Source: Hyphomonas beringensis | GTDB lineage: Bacteria > Pseudomonadota > Alphaproteobacteria > Caulobacterales > Hyphomonadaceae | Length of the DNA stretch: 64,000 bases | Direction: 5' to 3' | Assembly (NCBI RefSeq): GCF_000682755.1 | Contig: NZ_AWFF01000001.1 | Coordinates: 1 to 64,000 of the forward strand | Shown: in pieces, positions 28,746 through 37,605 of the stretch | How positions within the stretch are numbered: position 1 is the stretch's first letter | How the letters are laid out: every line of letters starts with the position of its first letter | The notes under the pieces: generated by a model | Databases searched by the model: none | What the model was told of the DNA's origin: nothing | Seen by the model: the letters and a program-made list of their open reading frames with translations, nothing else | Made by a program: the position numbers and the translations under genes

Positions 28746-30169
28746 GTAAGGCAAAACTGATCGTCCGGCGGCGCATCGGGGATATTGAAACACCCGTTGC
28801 AGCCATGCTGAAGCTCGGCGACGAGACGCCCGGCAGCTTTCTGTTCGAGTCCATTGCGGGCGGCGAACGTCTGGGCCGCTATTCCTTTATCGGGCTGGAA
28901 CCGGACCGCTGGTTCCGCATCCTGAATGGCACGGCAGAGATCGCCAGCGATGCAGCATTCTCTGATGCCAAAGCGCAGGATGGCGACCCCGTCACCGCAC
29001 TGAAGGCGTTTGTGCGCGACGCCCGCGCCTCGGCTGACGAGGCCCTGCCGCCCATGGCGTCCGGTGCGTTCGGCTATGTCGGTTATGACATGATCCAGTA
29101 TGTCGAGCCGGTGGAGATCACCAAGCCGGACATGCTGAACGTGCCCGAGGCCCTGCTGGTCGTGCCGCGTGTCGTGATCGTGTTCGATCACATCTATCAG
29201 GAGATCCTGCTGATCGGCCGCGTTGAAGATGGCCGGGATGCAGAGATCAATGCCCTGCTGGATGAGGTAGAGGAAAAGCTGGAGCGCCTGCCCCAGATGC
29301 CGCCCAAGGACCAGGCCCCAGTGCCGGTCGAGCCGGTCTCGAATACCTCTCAGGAGCGCTATTTCGAGATGGTCGAAAGCTGCAAGGACTATATCCGTGC
29401 AGGCGACATCTTCCAGGTTGTGCCCAGCCAGCGTTTCTCGACGCCCTTTCCGCGCAGATCCATCAGCTTCTATCGCGCCCTGCGCCGACTGAACCCGTCT
29501 GCCTTCATGTTCCACATGAATCTGGGCGATGTCTGCCTTGTCGGCTCCAGCCCGGAAATTCTCGTGCGCGTCCGCGATGGCCGCGTCGCCATCCGCCCGA
29601 TTGCAGGCACCCGTCCGCGCAGTGGCGATGCCGAGGAAGACGCCCGCCGCGCAGACGACCTGCTGAACGATCCAAAAGAGATCGCCGAGCATCTGATGCT
29701 GCTGGACCTTGGCCGCAATGATGTGGGCCGCGTCGCCGCCTATGGCAGCGTGACGGTCACCGAGCAGTTTATCGTGGAGCGCTATTCCCACGTCATGCAC
29801 ATAGTCAGCCATGTCGAGGGAGACTTGCGCGAGGGCCTCGACAGTGTGGATGCGCTGTTTGCCGGCTTCCCGGCGGGCACTGTTTCCGGCGCGCCAAAGA
29901 TCCGAGCCATGCAGATCATCGACGAGATGGAAACCCATCGCCGCGGCATCTATGGCGGCGCGGTCGGCTATTTCGGCTGGAATGGCGATCTGGATACCTG
30001 CATCGCCCTGCGCACGGCAGTCATCAAGGATGGCCAGCTGCACATTCAGGCCGGCGGCGGAGTCGTGCTCGATTCCAAGCCGCAATACGAATATGACGAA
30101 ACCGTCCACAAGGCAGGCGCCCTGCGCCGTGCTGCCGAACTGGCCGCCTCCTATGAGTTTGACCAATGA
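28742..30169 (+). CDS. trpE: anthranilate synthase component I
   Basis: A 475-residue protein that with TrpG makes anthranilate from chorismate, the first step of tryptophan synthesis. The N-terminal region carries the allosteric tryptophan site ('FLFESIAGGERLGRYSF', residues about 30-47). The chorismate-binding domain has 'AGDIFQVVPSQRF', 'GSSPEILVRV', 'IAGTRPRSGD', 'LLDLGRNDVGRVA', and the conserved 'SHVMHIVSHVEGDL'. Length and blocks are normal. It overlaps the upstream ppiD-like gene and trpG (both ATGA), so the three genes are co-translated. No leader peptide or attenuator is visible, as the gene is internal to the operon. Confidence 0.97.
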   Translation: MSKAKLIVRRRIGDIETPVAAMLKLGDETPGSFLFESIAGGERLGRYSFIGLEPDRWFRILNGTAEIASDAAFSDAKAQDGDPVTALKAFVRDARASADEALPPMASGAFGYVGYDMIQYVEPVEITKPDMLNVPEALLVVPRVVIVFDHIYQEILLIGRVEDGRDAEINALLDEVEEKLERLPQMPPKDQAPVPVEPVSNTSQERYFEMVESCKDYIRAGDIFQVVPSQRFSTPFPRRSISFYRALRRLNPSAFMFHMNLGDVCLVGSSPEILVRVRDGRVAIRPIAGTRPRSGDAEEDARRADDLLNDPKEIAEHLMLLDLGRNDVGRVAAYGSVTVTEQFIVERYSHVMHIVSHVEGDLREGLDSVDALFAGFPAGTVSGAPKIRAMQIIDEMETHRRGIYGGAVGYFGWNGDLDTCIALRTAVIKDGQLHIQAGGGVVLDSKPQYEYDETVHKAGALRRAAELAASYEFDQ

Positions 30170-30750
30170 GCGCGAAGAAGAAGCACGTCCTCGTCATCGA
30201 CAATTATGACAGCTTCACCTGGAATCTCGTCCACTATCTGGAAGAGCTGGGCGCAGAGACGCGCGTTGTGCGCAATGATGAGCTGACGGTTGAGGAAGCG
30301 CTGGCGAGCGGTGCGGATGGCATCCTGCTGTCGCCGGGGCCCTGCTCTCCCAATGAGGCGGGAATCTGTGTCGCGCTGATCCAGAAGGCGCCAAAGAGCC
30401 TGCCGATTCTGGGTGTCTGCCTTGGCCACCAATCCATCGGCCAGGCCTTTGGCGGCGAGGTGATTACCGCGCGCGAAATTCGCCATGGCAAGCTGTCAGA
30501 CATCCACCAGAAAGGCGGCGACCTGTTCGAGGGCCTGCCGGAAACCTATCGCGTCGTGCGTTATCACTCCCTGGCCGTGAAGCCGGATGATCTGCCCGAT
30601 GTGCTGGTGGCCGATGCCTTCACCGATGATGGGGAAGTCATGGCCCTGCACCACAAGACGCGGCCGATCTATGGTGTGCAATTCCATCCGGAAAGCATTC
30701 TCACCGAACACGGCCACGCCTTGCTCAAGAACTGGCTGGACAAGCTCTAG
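30166..30750 (+). CDS. trpG: anthranilate synthase component II (glutamine amidotransferase)
   Basis: A 194-residue class I glutamine amidotransferase that feeds ammonia to TrpE. It shows VLVIDNYDSFTWNLVHYLEELG at the start, nucleophile Cys in 'GVCLGHQSIGQAFGG' and the His-Glu pair in 'VQFHPESILTEHG'. Typical length. TrpG in many bacteria also serves PabA in folate synthesis; whether that holds here is unknown. Its stop overlaps the end of the convergent PNPOx-like gene by 4 bp, which ends the operon. Confidence 0.96.
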   Translation: MSAKKKHVLVIDNYDSFTWNLVHYLEELGAETRVVRNDELTVEEALASGADGILLSPGPCSPNEAGICVALIQKAPKSLPILGVCLGHQSIGQAFGGEVITAREIRHGKLSDIHQKGGDLFEGLPETYRVVRYHSLAVKPDDLPDVLVADAFTDDGEVMALHHKTRPIYGVQFHPESILTEHGHALLKNWLDKL

Positions 30751-31223
30751 AAGCGAATCTCGAAATGCTCGCCAATGTCCGGTTTGGAATCGGTGAGGTT
30801 TGCCTTGGCCACTTCGAACATGAAGACGGCGCCATTCTTGGCGGTCCAGACTTCACCGTCCTTGAGGGACAGCTTCAGCAGCTGGACATCCGGATCATTC
30901 TTGCCGTCTTCGTACCAGCTGGCGGCAACGAAGCTCCAATACTCTTCCAGCTTCTGTGGGTTGATCTCTGGCGTGATGCGTCCCCGCAAGCTGGCATAGA
31001 GGCCCTTCTTGTCATTGCACAGAATATAGTGGGCATCCTGACCATCGGCATGATCGGTCATGTAGGTGCCCTTGGCCGTGATGAACCAGATTTCTTTACG
31101 GCTTTCGTCCACATAGTGGGACATCGGCACGGCGCGGCCATCAATCACCAGCATGCCGGTTCGGCAATCATCCAGCCTGTCCCAGAATTTCTCGGCCTGT
31201 TCGTTTTCTGCAATCTTCGTCAT
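30747..31223 (-). CDS. PNPOx-like flavin-binding split-barrel protein (general stress 26 family)
   Basis: A 158-residue protein of the pyridoxamine 5'-phosphate oxidase-like fold, the group called 'general stress protein 26' or BLI-3. Residues 15-100 show the split-barrel pattern (DCRTGMLVIDGRAVPM, IWFITAKGTYM, LCNDKKGLYASLRGRI) and 'WFNxxxYEDGK'-like helical end (SFVAASWYEDGKNDP). Such proteins bind FMN, FAD or other cofactors, with no settled reaction. It lies on the minus strand between trpG and trpD, splitting the trp genes, an arrangement that implies it was placed there independently of tryptophan synthesis. Its promoter must lie in 31224-31385 opposite trpD. Confidence 0.85.
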   Translation of the reverse strand: MTKIAENEQAEKFWDRLDDCRTGMLVIDGRAVPMSHYVDESRKEIWFITAKGTYMTDHADGQDAHYILCNDKKGLYASLRGRITPEINPQKLEEYWSFVAASWYEDGKNDPDVQLLKLSLKDGEVWTAKNGAVFMFEVAKANLTDSKPDIGEHFEIRF

Positions 31224-31385
31224 GAGGGGGAATCTCCATTGTCCGGTATCTGCAGTCTGAACGCCGCTCTCCTGCCCCCAGTTCCATCAGCTTTGCCGGA
31301 TTGCGACACGCAATTGCCGGTTCAGGGTTGATTTCATCGCCCGCGGCAACCTATGCACCAGCGGACGTAATCCCAAAGGCATGAC

Positions 31386-32420
31386 ATGTCAGAAGAAACT
31401 TCCCTTACCATTGCCCTGAAGGCCGTTGCGCGCCGCCAGCCTCTCGACCGGGAGACTCTGGAAGGCGCCTTCGACATGCTGCTGTCCGGCGAGGCTTCCC
31501 CGGAAGAGACCGGCGCGTTTCTGATGGGCCTGACCGTGCGCGGCGAGACCGCGGATGAGTTGACCGCAGGCGCCACCATCATGCGCCAGCATGCCCGCAA
31601 GGTGCATGTGGAAGGCCCGGTCCTCGACACGTGCGGCACGGGCGGGCTGACCTGGAAGAGCCTGAACACATCAACTGCCAGCGCCATTGTGATCGCGGCC
31701 TGTGGTGGCCGGGTCGCCAAGCATGGCAACCGCTCGGTACCGCCGAAATCCGGCTCCGCTGATGTGCTGGAAGCCCTGGGTGTGAACCTTGATATTGATG
31801 AAGAGACGTTTCTGAACTGCCTTGATGGCGCAGGCGTCGCCTTCCTCTATGCGCGCAGCCATCACAGCGCGATGCGCCATGTTGCACCGGTTCGCTCCAA
31901 GCTGGGCATTCGCACCATCTTCAATCTGCTGGGCCCGCTCAGCAATCCGGCAAGCGCCGAGTATCAGGTGCTGGGCGTTCCGGCGCCGGAATGGGTGCGC
32001 CCGATGGCAGAGACGCTGAACCGGCTGGGCACCCAGCGCGCCTGGGTCGTGCATGGCCTGGACGGCATTGACGAGATCTCCATCGCGGGCACGACAAAGG
32101 TCTGCGAAGTCAAAGACGGTGAGCTGCGCGAGTTTGAAATCACGCCGGCTGATGCAGGCCTGGAGACGAGCCCGCTCTCCACACTGGAAGGCTCCAGCGT
32201 TCAGGAGAACGCCCTCGCGCTGACAGACCTGCTGGATGGCAATGAAGGCCCGTTCCGCGATGTTGTTCTGCTGAATGCGGCCGCAGGGCTCCACGTCTTC
32301 GGCAAGGCTGACAGCCTGAAGGAAGGCGTCGCCATGGCGGCCGATGCAATCGACACCGGCCGCGCGCGTGATACGCTTCGCAAACTTGTTGCCTTCTCCA
32401 ATGGACAGACGCCCGAATGA
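31386..32420 (+). CDS. trpD: anthranilate phosphoribosyltransferase with altered GTGGD motif
   Basis: A 344-residue enzyme joining anthranilate and PRPP in tryptophan synthesis. The fold is clear: N-terminal helices, 'AKHGNRSVPPKSGSADVLEALGVN' (112-134), 'MRHVAPVRSKLGIRTIFNLLGPLSNPA' and 'RAWVVHGLDGIDEI'. The PRPP-binding motif is unusual. Where almost all homologues read GTGGDG, this protein reads GTGGLTWKSLNTST (84-97), so the usual Asp at 88 is Leu and Gly89 is Thr. The rest of the motif is intact, and the neighbouring trpC overlaps by 4 bp, so the gene is under selection. It could be a lineage variant, a local compensated frameshift, or a changed activity. The first two seem likelier. Confidence 0.93.
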   Translation: MSEETSLTIALKAVARRQPLDRETLEGAFDMLLSGEASPEETGAFLMGLTVRGETADELTAGATIMRQHARKVHVEGPVLDTCGTGGLTWKSLNTSTASAIVIAACGGRVAKHGNRSVPPKSGSADVLEALGVNLDIDEETFLNCLDGAGVAFLYARSHHSAMRHVAPVRSKLGIRTIFNLLGPLSNPASAEYQVLGVPAPEWVRPMAETLNRLGTQRAWVVHGLDGIDEISIAGTTKVCEVKDGELREFEITPADAGLETSPLSTLEGSSVQENALALTDLLDGNEGPFRDVVLLNAAAGLHVFGKADSLKEGVAMAADAIDTGRARDTLRKLVAFSNGQTPE

Positions 32421-33220
32421 CCACCGCCCTCGACCGCATCATTGAGTACAAGGTGGACGAGGTTGCCACGCTGAAGCGTGAGCGTCCTCTGGCAGACCTT
32501 GAAGCCCGCCTTAAGACGGCGCGGCAGCCGCGCGGCTTTGCGAAGGCGCTGGATCTGGTTGCGGCCCGCGACGAGAATGCCCTGATCTGCGAGCTGAAGC
32601 GCAAGAGCCCGTCTGCCGGGGACATCCTGCCCGGTGCTGATCCGGTGGCCATCGCGCAGGAATATGAGCATGGCGGCGCGGCCTGTCTCTCCGTGCTGAC
32701 AGATGGGCCGAGCTTTGGCGGGAGCCTGGATGACTTTCAGGCCATCCGCTCGGTCGTCAGCCTGCCGATGCTGCGCAAGGATTTCATGATCGATCCCTAT
32801 CAGGTGGTCGAATCACGGGCCTATGGCGCGGACTGTGTTCTGGTCATCATGGCCTGCCTCAGCGATGCCCAGGCAGAAGAGCTGACCGGCACAGCGCTGG
32901 AACTCGGCATGGATGTATTGCTGGAAACCCATGATGAGGAAGAGCTGGAACGCGCGCTGAAACTGCCGTCTCCCCTGATTGGCGTGAACAACCGAGACCT
33001 GAAGCGCATGGTCACGGATCTCAGCACGACGGAGCGGCTCGGCCCCCTGATTCCAGAGGGCAAAGTGCTGGTCGCCGAAAGCGGCGTTTCGTCTATCGAG
33101 AGCATAGACCGATTGCGCAAAACCGGCGCCCGGCGCTTTCTGATCGGCGAAAGCCTTATGAAAATGGAAGAAGGGCGCGCCCAACTAGTCACAAAAATGA
33201 GGGTAACGGGCACAGATTGA
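32417..33220 (+). CDS. trpC: indole-3-glycerol phosphate synthase
   Basis: A 267-residue TIM barrel that closes the indole ring from CdRP in tryptophan synthesis. Conserved features: 'CELKRKSPSAGDI' (catalytic Glu and Lys), 'LSVLTDGPSFGGSLDDF', 'LPMLRKDFMIDPYQV', 'GVNNRDLKRM' and 'VLVAESGVSS'. The ATG overlaps the trpD stop (ATGA). It is not fused to trpF. lexA follows 60 bp later behind its own SOS-box promoter; the moaC and moeA genes that often lie between trpC and lexA in relatives are absent here. Confidence 0.96.
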   Translation: MTTALDRIIEYKVDEVATLKRERPLADLEARLKTARQPRGFAKALDLVAARDENALICELKRKSPSAGDILPGADPVAIAQEYEHGGAACLSVLTDGPSFGGSLDDFQAIRSVVSLPMLRKDFMIDPYQVVESRAYGADCVLVIMACLSDAQAEELTGTALELGMDVLLETHDEEELERALKLPSPLIGVNNRDLKRMVTDLSTTERLGPLIPEGKVLVAESGVSSIESIDRLRKTGARRFLIGESLMKMEEGRAQLVTKMRVTGTD

Positions 33221-33230
33221 CCCGAAGCAT

Positions 33231-33255
33231 GAACACATGTAGAACATAAGTGAAC
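33231..33255 (+). promoter_or_regulatory. SOS box (LexA operator) before lexA
   Basis: GAAC at 33231-33234 and at 33242-33245 are exactly seven bases apart; on the minus strand this reads GTTC-N7-GTTC, the alphaproteobacterial LexA consensus. A third GAAC follows at 33252-33255 with six bases between. The site lies 26-50 bp before the GTG start of lexA, as expected of an autoregulated promoter. Confidence 0.88.
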
Positions 33256-33280
33256 ACAGATTCGCTTAAGGGAGTGCCCG

Positions 33281-33964
33281 GTGCTTACCAGTAAACAGAA
33301 GGAATTGCTGCTCTTTATCAATGAGCGCATTCAGGAGACAGGCGTTTCGCCGTCATTCGATGAGATGAAGGATGCGCTGAACCTCGCCTCCAAATCTGGC
33401 ATCCACCGCCTCATCACGGCACTTGAGGAACGCGGCTTCATCCGCCGCCTCGCGCATCGTGCCCGCGCACTGGAAGTGCTGAAGCTGCCGGAATCTGCCA
33501 CCCCGGCCACGGCCCCGCGTGGACGTAAGGAATTCAAGCCGGCTCTCGTCGCTACAGGCCAGCCTGCGCCAGAGCCGACCTCTCGCACGGTGCCGCTGAT
33601 TGGCCGCATCGCGGCGGGTCTGCCAATCTCTGCCATTCAGGAAGACAATGGCCAGGTGAATGCGCCGGATGGCCTTCCCGAGGGCGATGAACATTTCGCG
33701 CTGGTCGTGCAGGGCGATTCCATGATCGATGCCGGCATCCTGGAAGGCGACATCGTGATCTGCCGCCGCACAGACACCGCAAATACAGGCGACATTGTTG
33801 TCGCTCTGATCGATGGCGAAGAAGCCACGCTGAAGCGCCTGCGCCGCAAGGGCGCCTCTGTGGCACTGGAAGCCGCGAACCCCGCCTTTGAGACCCGCAT
33901 TTTCGGACCCGACCGGGTACAGGTTCAGGGCCGCCTGGTCGCGCTGGTCCGCCGGTACGACTAG
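33281..33964 (+). CDS. lexA: LexA repressor
   Basis: A 227-residue SOS repressor. Residues 1-65 are the winged-HTH domain ([19 protein letters not shown], a typical start). The C-terminal peptidase domain has cleavage bond Ala112-Gly113 (RIAAGLPI), catalytic Ser147 ([11 protein letters not shown]) and Lys185 (EATLKRL). The linker is longer than in E. coli, as usual in alphaproteobacteria. The start is GTG, preceded by AAGGGAG. Its own SOS box lies upstream, giving the expected feedback. It converges with comEC and overlaps it by 4 bp. Confidence 0.96.
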   Translation: MLTSKQKELLLFINERIQETGVSPSFDEMKDALNLASKSGIHRLITALEERGFIRRLAHRARALEVLKLPESATPATAPRGRKEFKPALVATGQPAPEPTSRTVPLIGRIAAGLPISAIQEDNGQVNAPDGLPEGDEHFALVVQGDSMIDAGILEGDIVICRRTDTANTGDIVVALIDGEEATLKRLRRKGASVALEAANPAFETRIFGPDRVQVQGRLVALVRRYD

Positions 33965-36078
33965 TCAGGTTCTGCAGAAGCCGGACAGGGTTTCCAGAGA
34001 CGCGGATGGCAGATGCCTCGCGTCTCTGTCATGGCCCCGTCGGTCTTCAGTGTGATGCCATTCAGGCGCAGCACATCTGCCCAATAGATCGGACTCGCGC
34101 AGCCAGCCTGCGTGCCAGACACGGCTTGGCGGAGTTCATACGCGGCCTGCGTTTCCGGTATGCAGGTGGCGCTTGGCAGGTCAGGATCATTGAGGGCAAT
34201 TCGGCCTGCGCCTGTCTCAAGGATGCAAGGCCAAGCAGAGCAAAGCCCTGCCGGTTCCAGCGCGCTGAAGCGCATGGGTGAGAGGCCGTCGCCGTCGATA
34301 TAGGCAAGCCGCGCGACATCTCCGTCTGCTTGCCGCACGAAGACATCTCCAGATGGGCTCCAGTGCACAGCCATGGCAGGCGCGGCCATCCAGATCCAGA
34401 CCGCAGGCCCGATCGCCAATGCAGGCAAGAGCGCCCTGCCCCATCCCTTCGCCATGACCGAGACCGCCAGAGCGAGGCTCAACAAGGCCAGTGTCAGGCC
34501 CGGCATCTGCTTGCCTGCTGACAGCATTGACGGGGCATGATCGGCGCAGAAATGCGCAATCATCAGGATCACTTCCAGCGAGTATCCAAACAGGCGCAGG
34601 CCGAAATCGCCATATCCGAAGGGCGTCAGGATCAGGGCAAAGGCCGCCAGCGGCGCGGTCGCAAAGGTGATGACCGGCATGGCCAGCAGGTTTGCGAGCA
34701 GGCCCAGCCCGGCCAGACGGTCAAAATGATAGAGCGCAAAAGGCGCAGTGGCTGTGCCCGCGACGAATGAGGTGACGGCCAGCGATGACCAGCTATAGCT
34801 TAGCTTGCCCATCACACGCTCCCGCGTTGCGCGGCGGTTCGTCCATGCTTCATAGGTCGCGATCAGCGCGCCGGAGGCTGCAAACGACATCTGGAAACCG
34901 GGCGTCATGACGCTTTCCGGCTGCATCAGCACGACAAGGATCATGGCAATCGCGAAAGACCGCATACTGAGCGCAGCTCGGTCGAACAGCACCGCGCCAA
35001 ACACAACGGCAGACATGATGAAAGCACGCTGGGTGGAAACGCTCGCACCAGAGACGATGAGGTAAGCGAGGCTGGCCATCAGCGCGACAATGGCGGCGGG
35101 CTTCTGCACAGCCACGCGCAGGGCCAGCGGTTCGATCAGGGCCAGCGCGCGCCAGGTGAGGAAATAGACCAGCCCGCCAACAATCGCCATGTGCAGGCCG
35201 GATATCGCAAGCAGGTGCGCAAGACCGGAATTGCGCAGGGCCTCCTGATCCTCCAGCCGCATATAGCTGCGGTCTCCGGAAATCAGCGCGGCGGCAAAGC
35301 CCCCGGCCCGTTCCCCTGCCGCCTGCTGGACATGTCCCGCCAGTTGCCGGCGTAGCGCGGCTATCCTGAGGCCGATCTGGTGCCCCCATCCCGACGGCGC
35401 GCCCAGCGTGCCACCCCGGCAGCGGCCCTGCACATAGCCGACACCGCCCAATTGCTGGAACCAGGCCTGCCGCTGGAAATCATATTCCCCCGCCATGGAG
35501 GGCGCAGGCGGCGGCCGCACCACGGCCCAGCAGCGCACAAACCTGCCGGGCGAGACTTCCAGCCGGGCGCGGTGGGTCAGGCGCACATATTTCGGTGTCT
35601 CGGCGAGCGAATGCCGCGCCATGGCGTGGACCTGAATGCGCAGGCGCGGCCCCTTTGCGCCGGGCTCCACCTCTGTCAGCCAGCCTTCCAGCATGACAGG
35701 CCGGGCCTGACCCTCAACAACCGGAGCCGCAACCAGATACGACCGCAGACTGGCCGCCCCCGCTCCCAGCGCAACACCGAACAGCATCCATATGGCGAGT
35801 TGCACGCCATCCAGAACAAGGCTGCGGCGGCTGAGGATAACCAGCAAAAGCGCGCCAAGTGGCAGGGAGATCATCGCCCAGAGCGGCGGCTCCCACGGCA
35901 AGAGAAAGTACGCGCCCGCGCCCGCCGTCATGGAAAAAGCGAGCAGCAATGGCCGCACATCCACCGAGGCAATCGACCAGAGACCGCCCCATTCAACTGT
36001 ATTGTGAGCGCGCTGCCCCTTGCCTTTGCTCGCAGTCTTGTGTTTCTGCGGCGCAGGCGCACGTATCGCGCCTGTCAT
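33961..36078 (-). CDS. comEC: ComEC/Rec2-family DNA uptake channel protein
   Basis: A 705-residue inner-membrane protein of the ComEC family, which moves single-stranded DNA inward during transformation. The N-terminal DUF4131 region (residues about 50-200, with an OB-like part) is followed by the competence channel domain of many transmembrane helices, including '[35 protein letters not shown]', the family signature. The C-terminal part (about 580-705) has no HxHxDH, so the metallo-beta-lactamase domain of longer ComEC proteins is missing or reduced. The start at 36078 leaves 18 bp to the divergent gltX start; an internal start is possible. Relatives have the same comEC-gltX order. Confidence 0.87.
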   Translation of the reverse strand: MTGAIRAPAPQKHKTASKGKGQRAHNTVEWGGLWSIASVDVRPLLLAFSMTAGAGAYFLLPWEPPLWAMISLPLGALLLVILSRRSLVLDGVQLAIWMLFGVALGAGAASLRSYLVAAPVVEGQARPVMLEGWLTEVEPGAKGPRLRIQVHAMARHSLAETPKYVRLTHRARLEVSPGRFVRCWAVVRPPPAPSMAGEYDFQRQAWFQQLGGVGYVQGRCRGGTLGAPSGWGHQIGLRIAALRRQLAGHVQQAAGERAGGFAAALISGDRSYMRLEDQEALRNSGLAHLLAISGLHMAIVGGLVYFLTWRALALIEPLALRVAVQKPAAIVALMASLAYLIVSGASVSTQRAFIMSAVVFGAVLFDRAALSMRSFAIAMILVVLMQPESVMTPGFQMSFAASGALIATYEAWTNRRATRERVMGKLSYSWSSLAVTSFVAGTATAPFALYHFDRLAGLGLLANLLAMPVITFATAPLAAFALILTPFGYGDFGLRLFGYSLEVILMIAHFCADHAPSMLSAGKQMPGLTLALLSLALAVSVMAKGWGRALLPALAIGPAVWIWMAAPAMAVHWSPSGDVFVRQADGDVARLAYIDGDGLSPMRFSALEPAGLCSAWPCILETGAGRIALNDPDLPSATCIPETQAAYELRQAVSGTQAGCASPIYWADVLRLNGITLKTDGAMTETRGICHPRLWKPCPASAEPD

Positions 36079-36096
36079 GCGGAGCCTGCCTGTCCT

Positions 36097-37566
36097 ATGA
36101 GCGTCATTACGCGTTTTGCCCCCTCTCCCACCGGCATGTTGCATATTGGAGGGGCTCGGACAGCACTTTTCAACTATCTCTATGCGAAACGGCACAACGG
36201 GAAGTTTCTTCTCCGCATCGAAGATACCGACCGCGAGCGCTCTACCGATGAAGCGACCGCCGCGATTCTCGAAGGCATGGAATGGCTTGGCCTGACGGCA
36301 GATGAGAAGCCGCTGATGCAGTTCTCCCGCGCTGGCCGTCATACGGAAGTTGCGCTCGACATGGTCTCCCGTGGCACGGCCTTCCGCTGCTATGCCACGC
36401 AGGAAGAGCTGCAGGCCCGCCGCGAGCTGGGCGAGGAAAAGCGCCAGGCCGCCAAGGCGGAAGGCATTTCCGAAGACGAGAAATCCACCTTGCTGGCTGA
36501 GGCCAATGATCTGCTGGGGCCTTACCGCTCCCCCTGGCGCGATGGCGCACCTGCCCCGTCAGAAGACGCCCCCTATACGATCCGCCTGCGCGCGCCGGAT
36601 GGCGGAGACCGGATTGTTGACGATGGCGTACAGGGCACGGTCCGCATTCAGGCGAGCGAACTGGATGACATGATCCTGCTGCGCGCCGATGGCACGCCGA
36701 CCTATATGCTGGCCGTTGTGGTCGACGACCATGATATGGGCGTGACCCATGTCATCCGCGGCGATGACCATCTGCGCAACACATTCCGCCAGATCCCGAT
36801 TTATGAAGCCATGGGCTGGGACATTCCGAAATATGCGCATGTTCCGCTGATCCACGGCCCGGATGGCGCCAAACTGTCCAAGCGCCACGGCGCGCTTTCC
36901 ACGCTGGCTTATCGCGAGATGGGCTATCTGCCGGAAGCCATGAAGGCCTACCTGTTGCGCCTCGGCTGGAGCCATGGCGACCAGGAGATTTTCACGGATG
37001 ATGAGGCCGCCGCCTTGTTCGACATCAGCGGCATCAACAAGGCCCCAGCGCGGCTGGACCTTGAGAAGCTGGGGCAGATCAATTCCCACTTCATGCGCCA
37101 GGCAGATGATGAGCGCCTGTTCGGCCTGCTGAAACCCTCTCTGGAAGCAGAAAAGCCTCTGACTGAGGCGGAAACGGCCCGCATTCGCGCCGCCCTGCCC
37201 GAGATGAAGGATCGCGGCACCACACTGCCCGAACTGGCTGAAGCATTTGCCTTCCTGAAGGACATTCGCCCGATCGAATTGAACAAGAAAGCCCGCAAGG
37301 CTCTCAAGGGAGAAGGACTTGACCGCCTCGCCGGTCTGCGCGACGAACTGCAGCAATTGCCGCAATGGTCAGCGGAGACTATATCAAGCGCAATTGGTTC
37401 CTATTGCACCGCACAAGACCTATCTATGGGACAGGTAGGTCCGCCGCTGCGCGCAGCATTGACTGGGGGGCTTCCCGCGCCGGATATCGCGCCGGTGCTG
37501 GAGTGGCTGGGCCGAGATGAAGCAATGGGACGGATTGATGATCAAATTGCGCAGGGCCGGGAATAG
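36097..37566 (+). CDS. gltX: glutamyl-tRNA synthetase
   Basis: A 489-residue class I aminoacyl-tRNA synthetase charging tRNA-Glu (and in bacteria lacking GlnRS also tRNA-Gln). The HIGH-type motif (FAPSPTGMLHIGGART) lies at residues 7-22 and KLSKRHG near 256. The middle segment with 'LLGPYRSPWRDG' and the C-terminal helical anticodon domain are present. The frame is open far upstream, but the family start MSVITRFAPSPTG is unambiguous. Alphaproteobacteria often have two gltX copies, so Glu/Gln discrimination could differ between them. It starts 18 bp from the divergent comEC start, and gltA follows in the same direction at 39 bp. Confidence 0.95.
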   Translation: MSVITRFAPSPTGMLHIGGARTALFNYLYAKRHNGKFLLRIEDTDRERSTDEATAAILEGMEWLGLTADEKPLMQFSRAGRHTEVALDMVSRGTAFRCYATQEELQARRELGEEKRQAAKAEGISEDEKSTLLAEANDLLGPYRSPWRDGAPAPSEDAPYTIRLRAPDGGDRIVDDGVQGTVRIQASELDDMILLRADGTPTYMLAVVVDDHDMGVTHVIRGDDHLRNTFRQIPIYEAMGWDIPKYAHVPLIHGPDGAKLSKRHGALSTLAYREMGYLPEAMKAYLLRLGWSHGDQEIFTDDEAAALFDISGINKAPARLDLEKLGQINSHFMRQADDERLFGLLKPSLEAEKPLTEAETARIRAALPEMKDRGTTLPELAEAFAFLKDIRPIELNKKARKALKGEGLDRLAGLRDELQQLPQWSAETISSAIGSYCTAQDLSMGQVGPPLRAALTGGLPAPDIAPVLEWLGRDEAMGRIDDQIAQGRE

Positions 37567-37605
37567 CCCCGGGCTCGCGCTGTAGTGAACAAGAAGGGCA
37601 AGTTG

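Noticed and set aside
28715-30166. Long open frame antisense to trpE
   Set aside because: trpE is supported by motifs and operon overlaps; the antisense frame shows none.
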